The translations under genes were made by a program, and so were the position numbers. The notes beneath the pieces were generated by a model. The model was not told the origin of the DNA. It saw nothing but the letters and a program-made list of their open reading frames with translations, and searched no databases. Shown piece by piece: positions 41,209 through 50,610 of a DNA stretch of 64,000 nt (position 1 is the first letter of the stretch; each line of letters begins with the position of its first letter). The DNA comes from Trichomonas vaginalis G3. Taxonomy: Eukaryota; Parabasalia; Trichomonadida; Trichomonadidae. The stretch covers positions 9,610,001-9,674,000 of the forward strand of contig NC_067203.1 of NCBI RefSeq assembly GCF_026262505.1, given 5' to 3'.

Positions 41209-43611
41209 TTATGAAGATTCTTGATTAATATATTTCTTAATTAAAGTTAAAGCATATCTAGTATCAGATGATGCATTGTCTGCATTAAGTTTTCTCGTAA
41301 TTTCTGCAATAACAGGGAATAAATCTTTATGTATTGCAGAACTGAGGCAAATCTTCGTAATTAAGTTAACATCACCCAGATCTCTACTCAAGTACTTGTT
41401 TAATACTATACTCGATGTTTGGCGATTGCTACAAATTGAGATCAGATTCTCTCCTGCATTTTTGTCACTTTTTGACAATTCAATCAATGCATCAATGATT
41501 TCAGTGCTGATTTGTATATCATTTGCCTTGGATAATATAGGGATTGCAATCAAAGCAATTTGCGTCAATTGTGGCACTTTTGACGATAAAAGATTTTTGA
41601 GTGTTTGGTCAGAAATTCTTTTTGCTTCTCCTATTCCAATTAAGCATCTTAAAGCTGAGCAACAGATTGCTCTATCACTAGAGTTCAAGTACTGTGTGCA
41701 TTTATCAGCAACAGCAGCTCTCAAGTCGTCATTTGCTCCTTGTTCGGCAACAACTTCCATTGCAACTTTTAATATCTTATAACTCGAGGAATAAACAACA
41801 ACAATATCAGCACATCCGTTTTTACAAGCGCACATGCAAATGTCATCATCAAAATCATTTGCTCCTGAAGGAATACTTGCAACATAATCCTTTAATATAG
41901 TTGCATTCACTGATCCTGTTGGTAACATCCTTAAAACTTTTACAGCTTTAGATTTGAGTTTTGTTTTTAAGAATAATACGCAAAAGTGACCAATTGTTAC
42001 TGGAGAAGCCTGTGGGAACTTTTCCAATGTTTCCCAGCATCTTTGTAACATTTCTTCTGGTATTCCTGATTTCTGGAACTCATCAACCATTGAGTTCAGC
42101 GCTTGTTCATCTTTTTGTGCCATTAAAAGTTTGCTTTCAAATTCATTTTCTTTCTCTATTTCATCACCTATTTGCTGCTTAACGTAATTCATGAACTCTT
42201 CTTTGTCTCCACCATTGAAAATGATCTGGTTTTTATAGAACATTTTGACAATTTCTTCAAAACTCGGTCTTCTATCTGGATTTCTATCCCAGCATCTCGT
42301 GATCAAGTCTTTAAGGCCAGGATTCACTGTTTGTGGCAAAGGAGGCCTTAAATCATGTATCATTACTTGTGCAATGATTTGCGGAGGATCCAAACCTTGG
42401 TATGGCTGTAATCCTGTGATGATTTCCCACAAAACAATGGCGTATGCGTAAACATCGACTTTGTTCGTGTAGTTTGTTGTTCCATCCAATAATTCTGGGG
42501 CCATCCAATGTGGAGTTCCGATGTTTTGTGTGAGAAGAGAGTCTTCTGAATCGTAAGAACGGGAGTATCCGAAATCGCCGATCTTGGCTTGTCCTTCTTC
42601 ATTAAGTAAAACGTTCAATGACTTCAAATCACGATGAATTATATGTTTCGAATGTAAGTATTGCATTCCTCGTGCGATATCGAAAGCTACAATGGTCTTC
42701 TTGGTGGCATTGAGCATTTTTGTCTTATGTAATTCGCGATATAATGTATCTCTGTCCATCCATTCCGTAATTATGCAGTAAGGTTGGGTATCTGTAGCTC
42801 CTACGAACTTAAGAAGACATGGATGAGATGTAGCTGCTAATATGGATATCTCACGCTGAAATGTTTGTAGTTTTATACCGGTTAATTTTTTGAATTTTAA
42901 TTTCTTGATGGCAACAGGAAGTCCTGTTGATTTACACCTTCCGTAGAAAACATTTGATGAGATTCCACTGCCAATTTCTTTGATCATTTCGAAATCTTCA
43001 AGATTAATTCTCCATTGTTGATAAACAAAAGGAATTGGAGAAAATATGCAAGACCTTTTGTCTTGAGATTCACTCTCGTATTCTTTAACGAAGTTATTGA
43101 TTGACTGAAGTCTATCTTCGATTAATTTTGTTACAGAATCGCTTGATTTTGCATCTTTTAAGTAAATCGAGAACGATGTTGCAATGGACTTGAGATCTAA
43201 GATATGGAGTTGCATCCATTGAGGAGAATCATATTCAATAATTGAAGAAGAAATTTCATCTAAAGCGGCAACATTTGATTTTAGTCGCTTAAATATTGTG
43301 CATAATAATGTTACAACTGAATCACTTGGGTTTTCAATGGTTGTTTGAGCCCAGCAGTGTATTTGATATTGACAAAATAATCCATGAAGTTCATTCAAGT
43401 CAGAGCAAATTTTATTATATGCTACGCATTGATTAGACGTAAGGGTTAGCGAGTCATCGACTTGTGAATAAGATAAAACAAATCTTCGAACAATTGTCAC
43501 AGAAAATTCGAATTTTCTTTTGTGAACGGCTGCCTGAGATGATAACTGCTCAAGCTCTTGTAATTGCTTCGTAAATTCGCTTTTGCAGTGTGCGATATTA
43601 ATTGCAGCCAT
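41209..43611 (-). CDS. TKL-family protein kinase with C-terminal HEAT-like region
   Basis: 800 aa from the ATG at 43611; the longer frame begins with TTG and has no ATG. An all-helical N-terminal domain (1-200, MLKL/four-helix-like) precedes the kinase domain (about 207-461): loop GSGISSNV, Lys in AIKK (236), HRDLKSLN (326-333), DFG (346-348), GTPHWMAPE and CWDRNPDRRPSF. These are TKL (tyrosine-kinase-like) features, and HRDLKS suggests Ser/Thr specificity. After a charged linker, residues about 550-800 are helical repeats. Expanded TKL kinases of this layout are common in amoebae and trichomonads. Intact, all catalytic residues present. Confidence 0.85.
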   Translation of the reverse strand: MAAINIAHCKSEFTKQLQELEQLSSQAAVHKRKFEFSVTIVRRFVLSYSQVDDSLTLTSNQCVAYNKICSDLNELHGLFCQYQIHCWAQTTIENPSDSVVTLLCTIFKRLKSNVAALDEISSSIIEYDSPQWMQLHILDLKSIATSFSIYLKDAKSSDSVTKLIEDRLQSINNFVKEYESESQDKRSCIFSPIPFVYQQWRINLEDFEMIKEIGSGISSNVFYGRCKSTGLPVAIKKLKFKKLTGIKLQTFQREISILAATSHPCLLKFVGATDTQPYCIITEWMDRDTLYRELHKTKMLNATKKTIVAFDIARGMQYLHSKHIIHRDLKSLNVLLNEEGQAKIGDFGYSRSYDSEDSLLTQNIGTPHWMAPELLDGTTNYTNKVDVYAYAIVLWEIITGLQPYQGLDPPQIIAQVMIHDLRPPLPQTVNPGLKDLITRCWDRNPDRRPSFEEIVKMFYKNQIIFNGGDKEEFMNYVKQQIGDEIEKENEFESKLLMAQKDEQALNSMVDEFQKSGIPEEMLQRCWETLEKFPQASPVTIGHFCVLFLKTKLKSKAVKVLRMLPTGSVNATILKDYVASIPSGANDFDDDICMCACKNGCADIVVVYSSSYKILKVAMEVVAEQGANDDLRAAVADKCTQYLNSSDRAICCSALRCLIGIGEAKRISDQTLKNLLSSKVPQLTQIALIAIPILSKANDIQISTEIIDALIELSKSDKNAGENLISICSNRQTSSIVLNKYLSRDLGDVNLITKICLSSAIHKDLFPVIAEITRKLNADNASSDTRYALTLIKKYINQESS

Positions 43612-43971
43612 TAAAAAGAAGTTTTCTGATCCAAAGTGGCATAAAATCAATGTTTCTCTCTCAAATTTTTTATATACGGCATTGTAAAACAATAAAGCAT
43701 CATTTGATCTAAGCGATGATAAATTATTCGTGTTTTTCTTCAAATTTGAAATTTTGAAATTTCCCCAATTTGGGTTCTATATGTAGGCAATTTATATATA
43801 CTGTGATTGGTATGTGCGAACCTTTTGAGAAAAATATCCTGATATGATTATTGCTATAAAATTTGATTCAATTCAATAATCTATCAGCCATCTACTATAT
43901 TACTGATGATAAAAAATTTAGGTTTGGCAATAAGAGCACTATTAATAGATAAGAAAGAAAAATTAAATTTT

Positions 43972-44575
43972 TTATAAAAGAATATATACAATAAAACCAG
44001 CAAAATATATAAACGATTGGCACACTCTATATGGGCAACTTGGGCTAGACAGTTTTAGATAAGTTCCAAAGATATCCATCTCCCACATTGATCCAGTAAC
44101 TTTATCCATACTATCTTTTAAGAAATTAATTCGGATCCGATTATAAAACAGTTCTTGCTGATGTTCAAATAATATACGGGCGTTTCTATGGGTAAGATTG
44201 GAATATGATTTAATTAATTCATATGTTTGACCATTATTTGATCCAACAACCTCAAAATCGGTAATATATGGATTATATATAAAGTACATCATTAATCCAG
44301 AATAATTGAATACTCCGTTAAAAATAAATTCGACATGAGGATCTTTATGTTCAGTATAATAACGTGAAGATGTATTTCCATCAAATGCATTCTCAATTCG
44401 CCTAATAGGGTCGCTATTATTTTCATATCTAGGTGTTGCTTCAAGACGGAAATATTTATTCGAATGCAATGATTGGGATTTGAGAATTGTTCTTATAAAT
44501 TCATCTCCATATTGTGATGGATATACTTTTAATGATTCTTGAACAGTATATCTTGACTGCGAAATAAAGCTTTCT
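43972..44575 (-). pseudogene. Discoidin (F5/8 type C)-like domain protein, 5' truncated
   Basis: An open minus frame from about 44575 to 43972 encodes roughly 200 aa but contains no ATG at its beginning; the codon at 44469 is TTG. The middle reads as a galactose-binding-like beta sandwich: NAFDGNTSSRYYTEHKDPHV, VEFIFNGVFNYSGLMMYF, DFEVVGSNNGQTYELI and NRIRINFL. A hydrophobic C-terminal segment (SFIYFAGFIVYILL) could anchor it in a membrane. The missing start suggests a fragment whose upstream part was lost. Confidence 0.55.
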
Positions 44576-45090
44576 AAAAATATAAAAAAGTGACAATGTC
44601 AAAAAAATCGGGGCTTTTACAGACGACAATAATATATCCTAGAAAAAAATTCATTTTGATCAAAAAGCATATCAAAAAGAGTGGCGGACATTTTCAAAAA
44701 AGTGACACGGTGGTAAAAAGTGACACACTTGTAATTGAGGGGAAAACGATAAAAGTGGCATTCGTTTAAAATGAATGTATGGTTGTGCTTGCATTTAATT
44801 TTAAACAGGGAAAATTAATGTTATCAAAAATTTGGAAAGAGAAGCAAGGTAACAAGGCGAAGCGAGGAATCTAGAGAGCAGCTTCGCCGCAAATTAAAAA
44901 AAAGCAAACTAACCCGCTCGCTGCGCTCACGGATTAGCTTACACAAGAAGTCAAAAGACTTTACACTTTTTCAGCCAGTATTACAATTTTTTTCTTTATA
45001 GCTAAAAAAATAATATATATTCTATTTAATTTTTTTAATTTATTTATATTAAATTGCTTTCATCTTCTGAGTTTTCATCAATATTTTGTA
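44576..45090. other. Intergenic with a small GC-rich hairpin
   Basis: No gene. At 44909-44937 the arms CTAACCCG and CGGATTAG enclose CTCGCTGCGCTCA, an imperfect hairpin that stands out in AT-rich sequence. AAAAAGTGACA words recur at 44586-44735. Confidence 0.5.
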
Positions 45091-45342
45091 TCATATTTGA
45101 TGATTTTTTACAAGCAAATATAAATCAATCCATTCTTTTTTCGTTATCCATGTATCTTTTAACGTCGTAATTATGGAATTTAAAAATTTTAGATTTTCTT
45201 CTTGGTCTTCTATTTTTTCGGAAGAAAAATTATTTTCGATATAATTTAATAGAAAAATTAGTTGATGTATGTTTATTAAGCCTGAGTCAATCATATTTTC
45301 AAGTTTTTTTATCTGAGTTTCTACTATTTGGGAAACTTCCAT
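45091..45342 (-). CDS. Short helical ORF abutting the transposon insertion
   Basis: 83 aa from ATG at 45342 (MEVSQIVETQIKKLENMIDS), helical with heptad-like Leu/Ile spacing. The frame also continues upstream into the transposon, but that part would be foreign sequence. The first base of the ATG coincides with the edge of the 7-bp target duplication, so copy A landed immediately upstream of the start and may have separated it from its promoter. Unknown function; could be a chance frame. Confidence 0.35.
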   Translation of the reverse strand: MEVSQIVETQIKKLENMIDSGLINIHQLIFLLNYIENNFSSEKIEDQEENLKFLNSIITTLKDTWITKKEWIDLYLLVKNHQI

Positions 45343-45348
45343 TATAAG
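45342..45348. repeat. Target-site duplication of copy A, left
   Basis: TTATAAG directly precedes the TATAGATCC terminus and is repeated exactly at 46940-46946. Confidence 0.9.
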
Positions 45349-45599
45349 TATAGATCCAAGGTGATGTGATTTTTGCATCCCTGGGATGGACGATACACCC
45401 AAAGTGTCACCTTTTTGGGATAACATGAATTTGAAATATCATGAGAGTTCTGCAAACCATATGCACAATATCTATTCAGCCTGACTTCTTGTATATATGA
45501 GTTAGACTTCTTAAATATTGTGCTTGAGGCGATATAAGCATTTCCGAGATTACCATCGTGCTCTATAGTATGCTACTTCTCCCTGGTTCTAGCTCAGTT

Positions 45600-46375
45600 C
45601 CAAGGATATTGGCGTTCAAGGATTTGGCAAGGTCCTTCCGAAGTCTCTCATTCGATGAGAGATTTCGGAAGAATCTTGCCTTAAAGTACTCCAACTCTTG
45701 TTCTTTTGTTCCTAAATAGTGAGAAAAGTTATTTGACTACTTAAGGTAGAGATTATCCGAGGTCCCTCATTTGATGAGAGGCCTCGGATAATCCCTGCCT
45801 TAAAGTTGTACACTTGTAGTCCATGAGAGTGTAAGTATACATTGATAGGACAGCTTTCTTCTGAAGTCTTAGATTTGATGAGAACCTCAGAAGAAAACTG
45901 TCCTATTTTATAGTAAAAGGAGTTTCAGGAGCTCCAAAGCTCCTTTCGTAAGGATTAGGAGCTTTGGAGCTCCTGGTTCGTAGATGTGTTTCGCATCTTT
46001 CATCAGCAAAGGACATTTACCATCTGGGACTCTGTTGATGGAGACTCAGGAGCTCCAAAGCTCCCTTTAGTAAGGATTAGAAGCTTTGAAGCTCCTGGTT
46101 CGTAGACGTGTTTCGCATCTTTCATCAGAAGAGGCCAAATGGTAAATAGCCTCTGCTGATGAGCTTCAGGAGCTCCAAGGCTCCCTCTCGTAACGATTAG
46201 GAGTTTTGTAGCTCCTGAAGGTAGGTAGGATTGCTCTGATCTCTAATCAGTAGATGCCATGCCTCATTATGAACTCTACTGACAAGAGATCAAGAGCTCC
46301 AAGGACTCCCTTTTTAGTTAGTGCGTTCTCACATTTAGTAGGATTGCTGATCCTACTAATGAAGTGATCACTTAG
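45600..46375. repeat. Hairpin chain inside copy A
   Basis: Successive stem-loops, each about 45-65 bp: CTTCCGAAGTCTCTCAT with ATGAGAGATTTCGGAAG (45633-45672); ATTATCCGAGG with CCTCGGATAAT (near 45748-45795); TAGGACAG with CTGTCCTA (45847-45904); three variants of AGGAGCTCCAAAGCTCC with GGAGCTTTGGAGCTCCT (near 45928, 46050 and 46168); CATCAG/CTGATG pairs between them; GATCTCTAATCAGTAGA with TCTACTGACAAGAGATC (near 46238-46295); TAGTAGGAT with ATCCTACTA (near 46338-46358). Confidence 0.85.
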
Positions 46376-46487
46376 TATACGTTTTGAATAAATTGAATTT
46401 TTTTTTAGAATTTAGTATTTTTTATAGACATCACATGTATATTATAAATACATAAATATATTCTTTAATTCAAAAAATTCAATTCGG

Positions 46488-46562
46488 TTTTGGGATGGGT
46501 ATCCCAGCCCCAAGTATTCAATTTTATTCAATTTTTAAGAATTTGGGTTGGGATGCCCAGAC
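46488..46562. repeat. Imperfect palindrome in the AT-rich third of copy A
   Basis: GGGATGGGTATCCCAGCCCC, then an AT-rich core, then GGGTTGGGATGCCCAGACC; the two halves can fold on each other and the GGGATG/CATCCC words repeat. It is conserved in copy B at about 57100-57175. Confidence 0.6.
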
Positions 46563-46939
46563 CAAAACAAGCTTTATATTTTGATGTGTAGATACGTATG
46601 TGTGCATCATTGTTGTTTATATATTATGTTTTTAATGAAAAAAAATCTGATTCAAAAAAAAATTATCACTAATTAGTTGATAATATAAAGAAAAAATAGA
46701 TAAATTGTATGTTTTGAGAGTATTTATCCACATTCACTCATATGAATTTCATTAAATAGTGTCTTTTTACTCCCAAATTTATTTTGAATTATTGAAATCA
46801 AAGAAAAAAAATCAGAAAAATTTCTCGAAATTTTTATTTTCAAAAAAAATTTGGATTTTATATTGAAAACTGACACCGGGAGGACGATAGGGCTGGGATT
46901 GGAGATACCCCGCTCACTTGGGAAAAATACGGATCTATA

Positions 46940-46946
46940 TTATAAG
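46940..46946. repeat. Target-site duplication of copy A, right
   Basis: TTATAAG, identical to 45342-45348. Confidence 0.9.
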
Positions 46947-47439
46947 TGTTTTATAATTTTATTGAATTTTTTCAATCATTTTTTAATAATTCACTATCTA
47001 TTTAAATTTTCAAGATAATTAATACGATGAATGATTGGTTAAATATGATTCCATAGATTCTGAGGATACAAAATCTATAATAAATACTATTAGGGAAAGA
47101 ATTTGAATAAATTGGTAGTCTCATCACACTTTTCAATGCTCGATTTTTAAAAACTGTTTAAAAATGGAGCTTATATTGAAATAGTGTAGAGACTAAAAAT
47201 TACCACAGACTATTTCAGAGGATTGAGTTGCCACTCAATCCTCTGAAAAGTCTGAGGTAATTTGCAAAATTAATTTGAAATATCAAAGAATTTACTAAAC
47301 ACTATTAAAATTATATATAACTGAATATTTCATATTATATTTGATGTATGTAATGGATTGCCAAAAACTATCATTTGGGAAAACAAAATTGAATAGTTGT
47401 CAATTTTTAGATTTATTATTTTTTTAATCATTTTTTACA
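46947..47439. other. Upstream region of the MULE remnant with one hairpin
   Basis: No gene. A hairpin GACTATTTCAGAGGATTGAG with CTCAATCCTCTGAAAAGTC lies at 47207-47252. It resembles in style the hairpins downstream of the transposase. No MULE terminal repeat could be fixed. Confidence 0.5.
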
Positions 47440-49133
47440 ATGTCTCAAAATACGCTGGTTGCTCCATGCAATATAGGAGAGTACATTGATAAAATGAGTT
47501 TTTTACGTTTTGGAATTAAATTCGAAATGAATGCAAACATAAAATTAGATCGTTTTAAAGTCACTAAAAAAGCAAACGAAGATTATATGTATTTTAAATG
47601 CCCGATGCCAAATTGCCCAGCAGAAATTAAATTTTTCAAAAAAGGTGACACATATCAATATCAAGGTGGATGTTTTACTCATATTCATACTACAGAAAAG
47701 GAAACAAAAAAAATTCATAATCGTATTTCTTAAGATTATTTTTAACTGAATACATTGAAAAAGGTGGAGAAAAATCTACAGGTCTCAAAAACGTTTATGA
47801 TAGCTTGAAAATACCAATGACACATAATTATAAATTTTTAGCAATGTCACAAGATAGCTATTTCAAATTTTTTGAGAGACATTCAAAAAAATCGGATGAT
47901 TTTATTTCTCCAAATTCAAATGAACTAATTTCAAGTGATATATTAATAGCAAGATACAAAGAAAGAAATCAACATGACTATCTCAAATTGAAATATGACA
48001 TAGCCGATGCTTGAAAATGTGAAATCAAATTTATTTTCGCTTCGCATGAAATAAACCAGAAAATCGATATCGGTCTTCCATTCAATTTTCATATCGATTC
48101 CACATTCAAATTAATTATTCACAAATATGCTTATTATATAATGTCTACAAAATTTGCCAAAACACATTCAGTACCTCTTTTACATTTTGTGATCAAACCA
48201 GACAACTCAGAAAATATCAAATATTGCTTAAGAAAATATTTTAAATGGTCTAAGATGTCTCCAAAATATTTTATTTCTGATTGTGCTCTCAATATTTTCA
48301 ATGCAATTTATGAGCTTTTCAAAGACAACGAAGAAGTCAAATTATTCTGGTGTTCTTTGCGTGTTATTCGTGCTCTTCGCTCCAATAGAGAAAAATTCAA
48401 TGGTAACGATGAATTATTCAATAAAGTTCTCAAAAAAATGAATTATTTAAATTATGCGAGGAGTTTTGATGAAACAACATGCAATAATATCATCAAAAGA
48501 ATCAAAGAATTAATTTCTGATAATAAAGAATTATCAGAATATTTTGAAAAGCAATGGTTCAATCATGAGCAACAATGGGTTGTATCATACAAACCAAAGG
48601 ATGTTCCGCTTACAAATAATATTTCTGAGAGTTTATTTCGTACAGTCAAATATTATGACTTTGGTGGTCATCTCCACATGAAATTTGATTATTTCGTCTT
48701 TTTACTCATTACAAAAATAAGTCCAACTTATCTCGTCACATTAAATAACGATATTACCTTAAAATCAGAAGTTAAATTACCAATTGTCATAAATAATACC
48801 CCAGTTCCCAAAATAACACCAAAACTGGAGGTGATTTATGAAGCAAAACAAAAACTCAAATCTCTTAGTAAGCTACTCATGAGTGGTAAAGTTAATGTAA
48901 AACATTTTATCACTTTTGTTGAGAAAATACCCGAAAAACTCATGCAGATAGACAGAGTTGAACAGGAGATGTTCAATGTTGTAAGAAGAAGCAATGCTAC
49001 CGATGAAACCAAAATTGATATTTACGGACAAATCTCTGATTTCATTAATCAGAACGATCCGCATACCATATTTAAGGGATACAAAAACTTTATGCTTGAA
49101 ATAAAGGGAAAATACCATTTGGAATGGTTATGA
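47440..49133 (+). pseudogene. MULE (Mutator-like) transposase, frameshifted with an internal stop
   Basis: Three parts belong together. 47440-47733 encodes a zinc finger of FLYWCH/WRKY-GCM1 type (CPMPNCPAEIKFFKKG, then a Cys and a His-x-His). After a frame change, 47805-48014 continues, ends at a TGA and is in frame with the next ORF. 48141-49133 (extended upstream to 48015) carries the MULE catalytic core: FHIDSTFKLI with the first Asp, YFISDCALNIFNAIYELF with the second, and LTNNISESLFRTVKYYDFGG, typical of MULE cores. The usual core Cys-x2-His reads CSLRVIRA. Normal MULE proteins would be continuous at about 560 aa. The gene cannot make an active enzyme as read. Confidence 0.75.
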
Positions 49134-49281
49134 TATCTTGAATGAAATTTTTATTTTTAAAAATTAGATTTTTTTCTGTGAATATAGATCTAGTAGTTCC
49201 TAATGAGTAATAAAATCTTTGATGTTGGGAAATTGAAGTTTAATTAGAAACAATTTGGAGAATATTTTGGCAGTTGAACGA

Positions 49282-50135
49282 AGGAATAAGAGCCTGCGGA
49301 GTACTGACTCTAGGTCAGTACCCCGCAGGCTCTTATTCCTATTAGAAATCGGTGAAAAGTTGTCTGCATCTTAACTTATTCAAAGAAAGTTTCCCAGCTA
49401 TCTAGGAGGAATTGTTCCTTATGAGGTACATATTCATACTATGCACCTCATAAGGAACAATTCCTCCGTTGAAAAGAGAAAACTTGCTCGCAATGCGGAA
49501 CAATTGCGAGCAAGTTTTCTCTTTTTTTATAAGAAACTAAAGGCTGTGAGGCACTGACATATAATCAGTACCTCACAGCCTTTAGTTTCTACTAGATAGC
49601 TGGGAAACTTTGTCTCAATAACTGAGTAAATAGACAAAGCTTCCCAGCTTTCTTGTAAACTGCGAAGGATAACGGCGACTGAAACAGGCACTTATTCTGC
49701 TGTTCGAAGTCGCTGTTATCCTTCGTTTTCGTCGCTAAGTTTGGTCTGATTGGGAAATGATAACCAAACTTAGCGACGAAACAAGGCACTGCAGGGCGTT
49801 GTAGGCTGTATATTGGGAGTATATGGCCTGCAGCGCTCTGCAGTGCCTTGTTATAAGAAAACATTCGGCTGAATAACATAGTCATTCAGCCGAAAGTTCT
49901 CCTGAAAGCAAAGGGCAGCAAAGGCGGCAGACAGCAGCGGCCTATTCTGCTGTCTGATCTCGCCGTTGTTCTTTGCTTTCTTTGCTAAATTTGGTCTTTC
50001 ACAATTAGACCAAATTTAGCAAATTTAAGCCTCATCCAAATGGAGTGATTCGACTTGGAACGAGAGTAGCATCCATACTCCCTGGAAACGGTTGTGCGCG
50101 TTCCCTGTTCCTCATCGATTCACTCCATTTGGATT
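49282..50135. repeat. Array of about eleven perfect or near-perfect hairpins
   Basis: Stem-loops stand side by side with hardly any spacer: 49282-49340, 49405-49467, 49472-49525, 49532-49590, 49663-49725, 49730-49778, 49782-49850, 49864-49894, 49909-49978, 49980-50022 and 50036-50135. The 2nd to 4th are themselves enclosed by an outer 19-bp stem (49386-49404 with 49593-49611), giving a cloverleaf-like nested fold. An alternative stem 49599-49614 with GACAAAGCTTCCCAGC near 49633-49648 competes with it. Arms are GC-richer than surroundings and each stem has a different sequence. No coding potential. Confidence 0.92.
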
Positions 50136-50140
50136 TTTGG

Positions 50141-50610
50141 CAGTTTTAAAAAAAATAAACGATTTTTTTTAAAAAAAGTCACTTTTTTTGATTTTGTCTG
50201 GGTATCATATCAAAAATTTGAATGATTTACAAATCTCAACACATCAAAAATTCAGATGTAGGATCTCGGAGAAACAAAACTAATCAGTTTAAATATGTCA
50301 ATTCATATCATAAAATCTAGATCTTATATTAATGGATGAGAATTGCAGCAATATAACTAAAATTAAATGGAATAGCAAGAATATTCTCTTAGAAGCAAGC
50401 AGCAACGCAATGTATTGCTACCTGACAATTTTTGTTGTTTGTTGAGATATGAAATAGAATATTAAAAAATGACGAAGAATGAAGAATATGAAAAGAAATA
50501 GGGAAAAATCGTGGTGATATCTACACCATGTTTGATTAAGCATTTATTTATTTCATATGATCCTTCTTTAAATACGATCGATTAAAGAAATTGATTAAAC
50601 AATAAATGAT
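50141..50610. other. Intergenic, no gene seen
   Basis: AT-rich, beginning with runs of A and T and an AAAAAAAGTCAC word. No terminal repeat could be tied to the MULE. Confidence 0.4.

Larger units (their letters stand above)
45349..46939 (+). mobile_element. 1.6-kb hairpin-rich non-autonomous transposon, copy A
   Basis: 1591 bp, starting TATAGATCC and ending GGATCTATA (9-bp inverted termini), flanked by the perfect 7-bp duplication TTATAAG. It matches the reverse complement of 56725-58323 along its whole length, with differences that are mostly one-base gaps. No coding capacity: the longest frames are short and featureless. The first two thirds (about 45600-46375) are a chain of hairpins; the last third is AT-rich with a further imperfect palindrome. 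The superfamily is unknown. Confidence 0.9.

Noticed and set aside
41276-42451. Plus-strand frames antisense to the TKL kinase
   Set aside because: Antisense shadows without domain; the minus strand holds an intact kinase with all motifs.
45091-45426. 111-aa minus frame extending into copy A
   Set aside because: Its first 28 codons lie in the transposon end and in the duplication; only the part from 45342 can be original.
44586-50200. AAAAAAGTGAC near 44586 and GTCACTTTTTTTG near 50187 as MULE terminal inverted repeats
   Set aside because: The match is about 11 bases of low complexity, includes copy A and other sequence between, and no flanking duplication was found.
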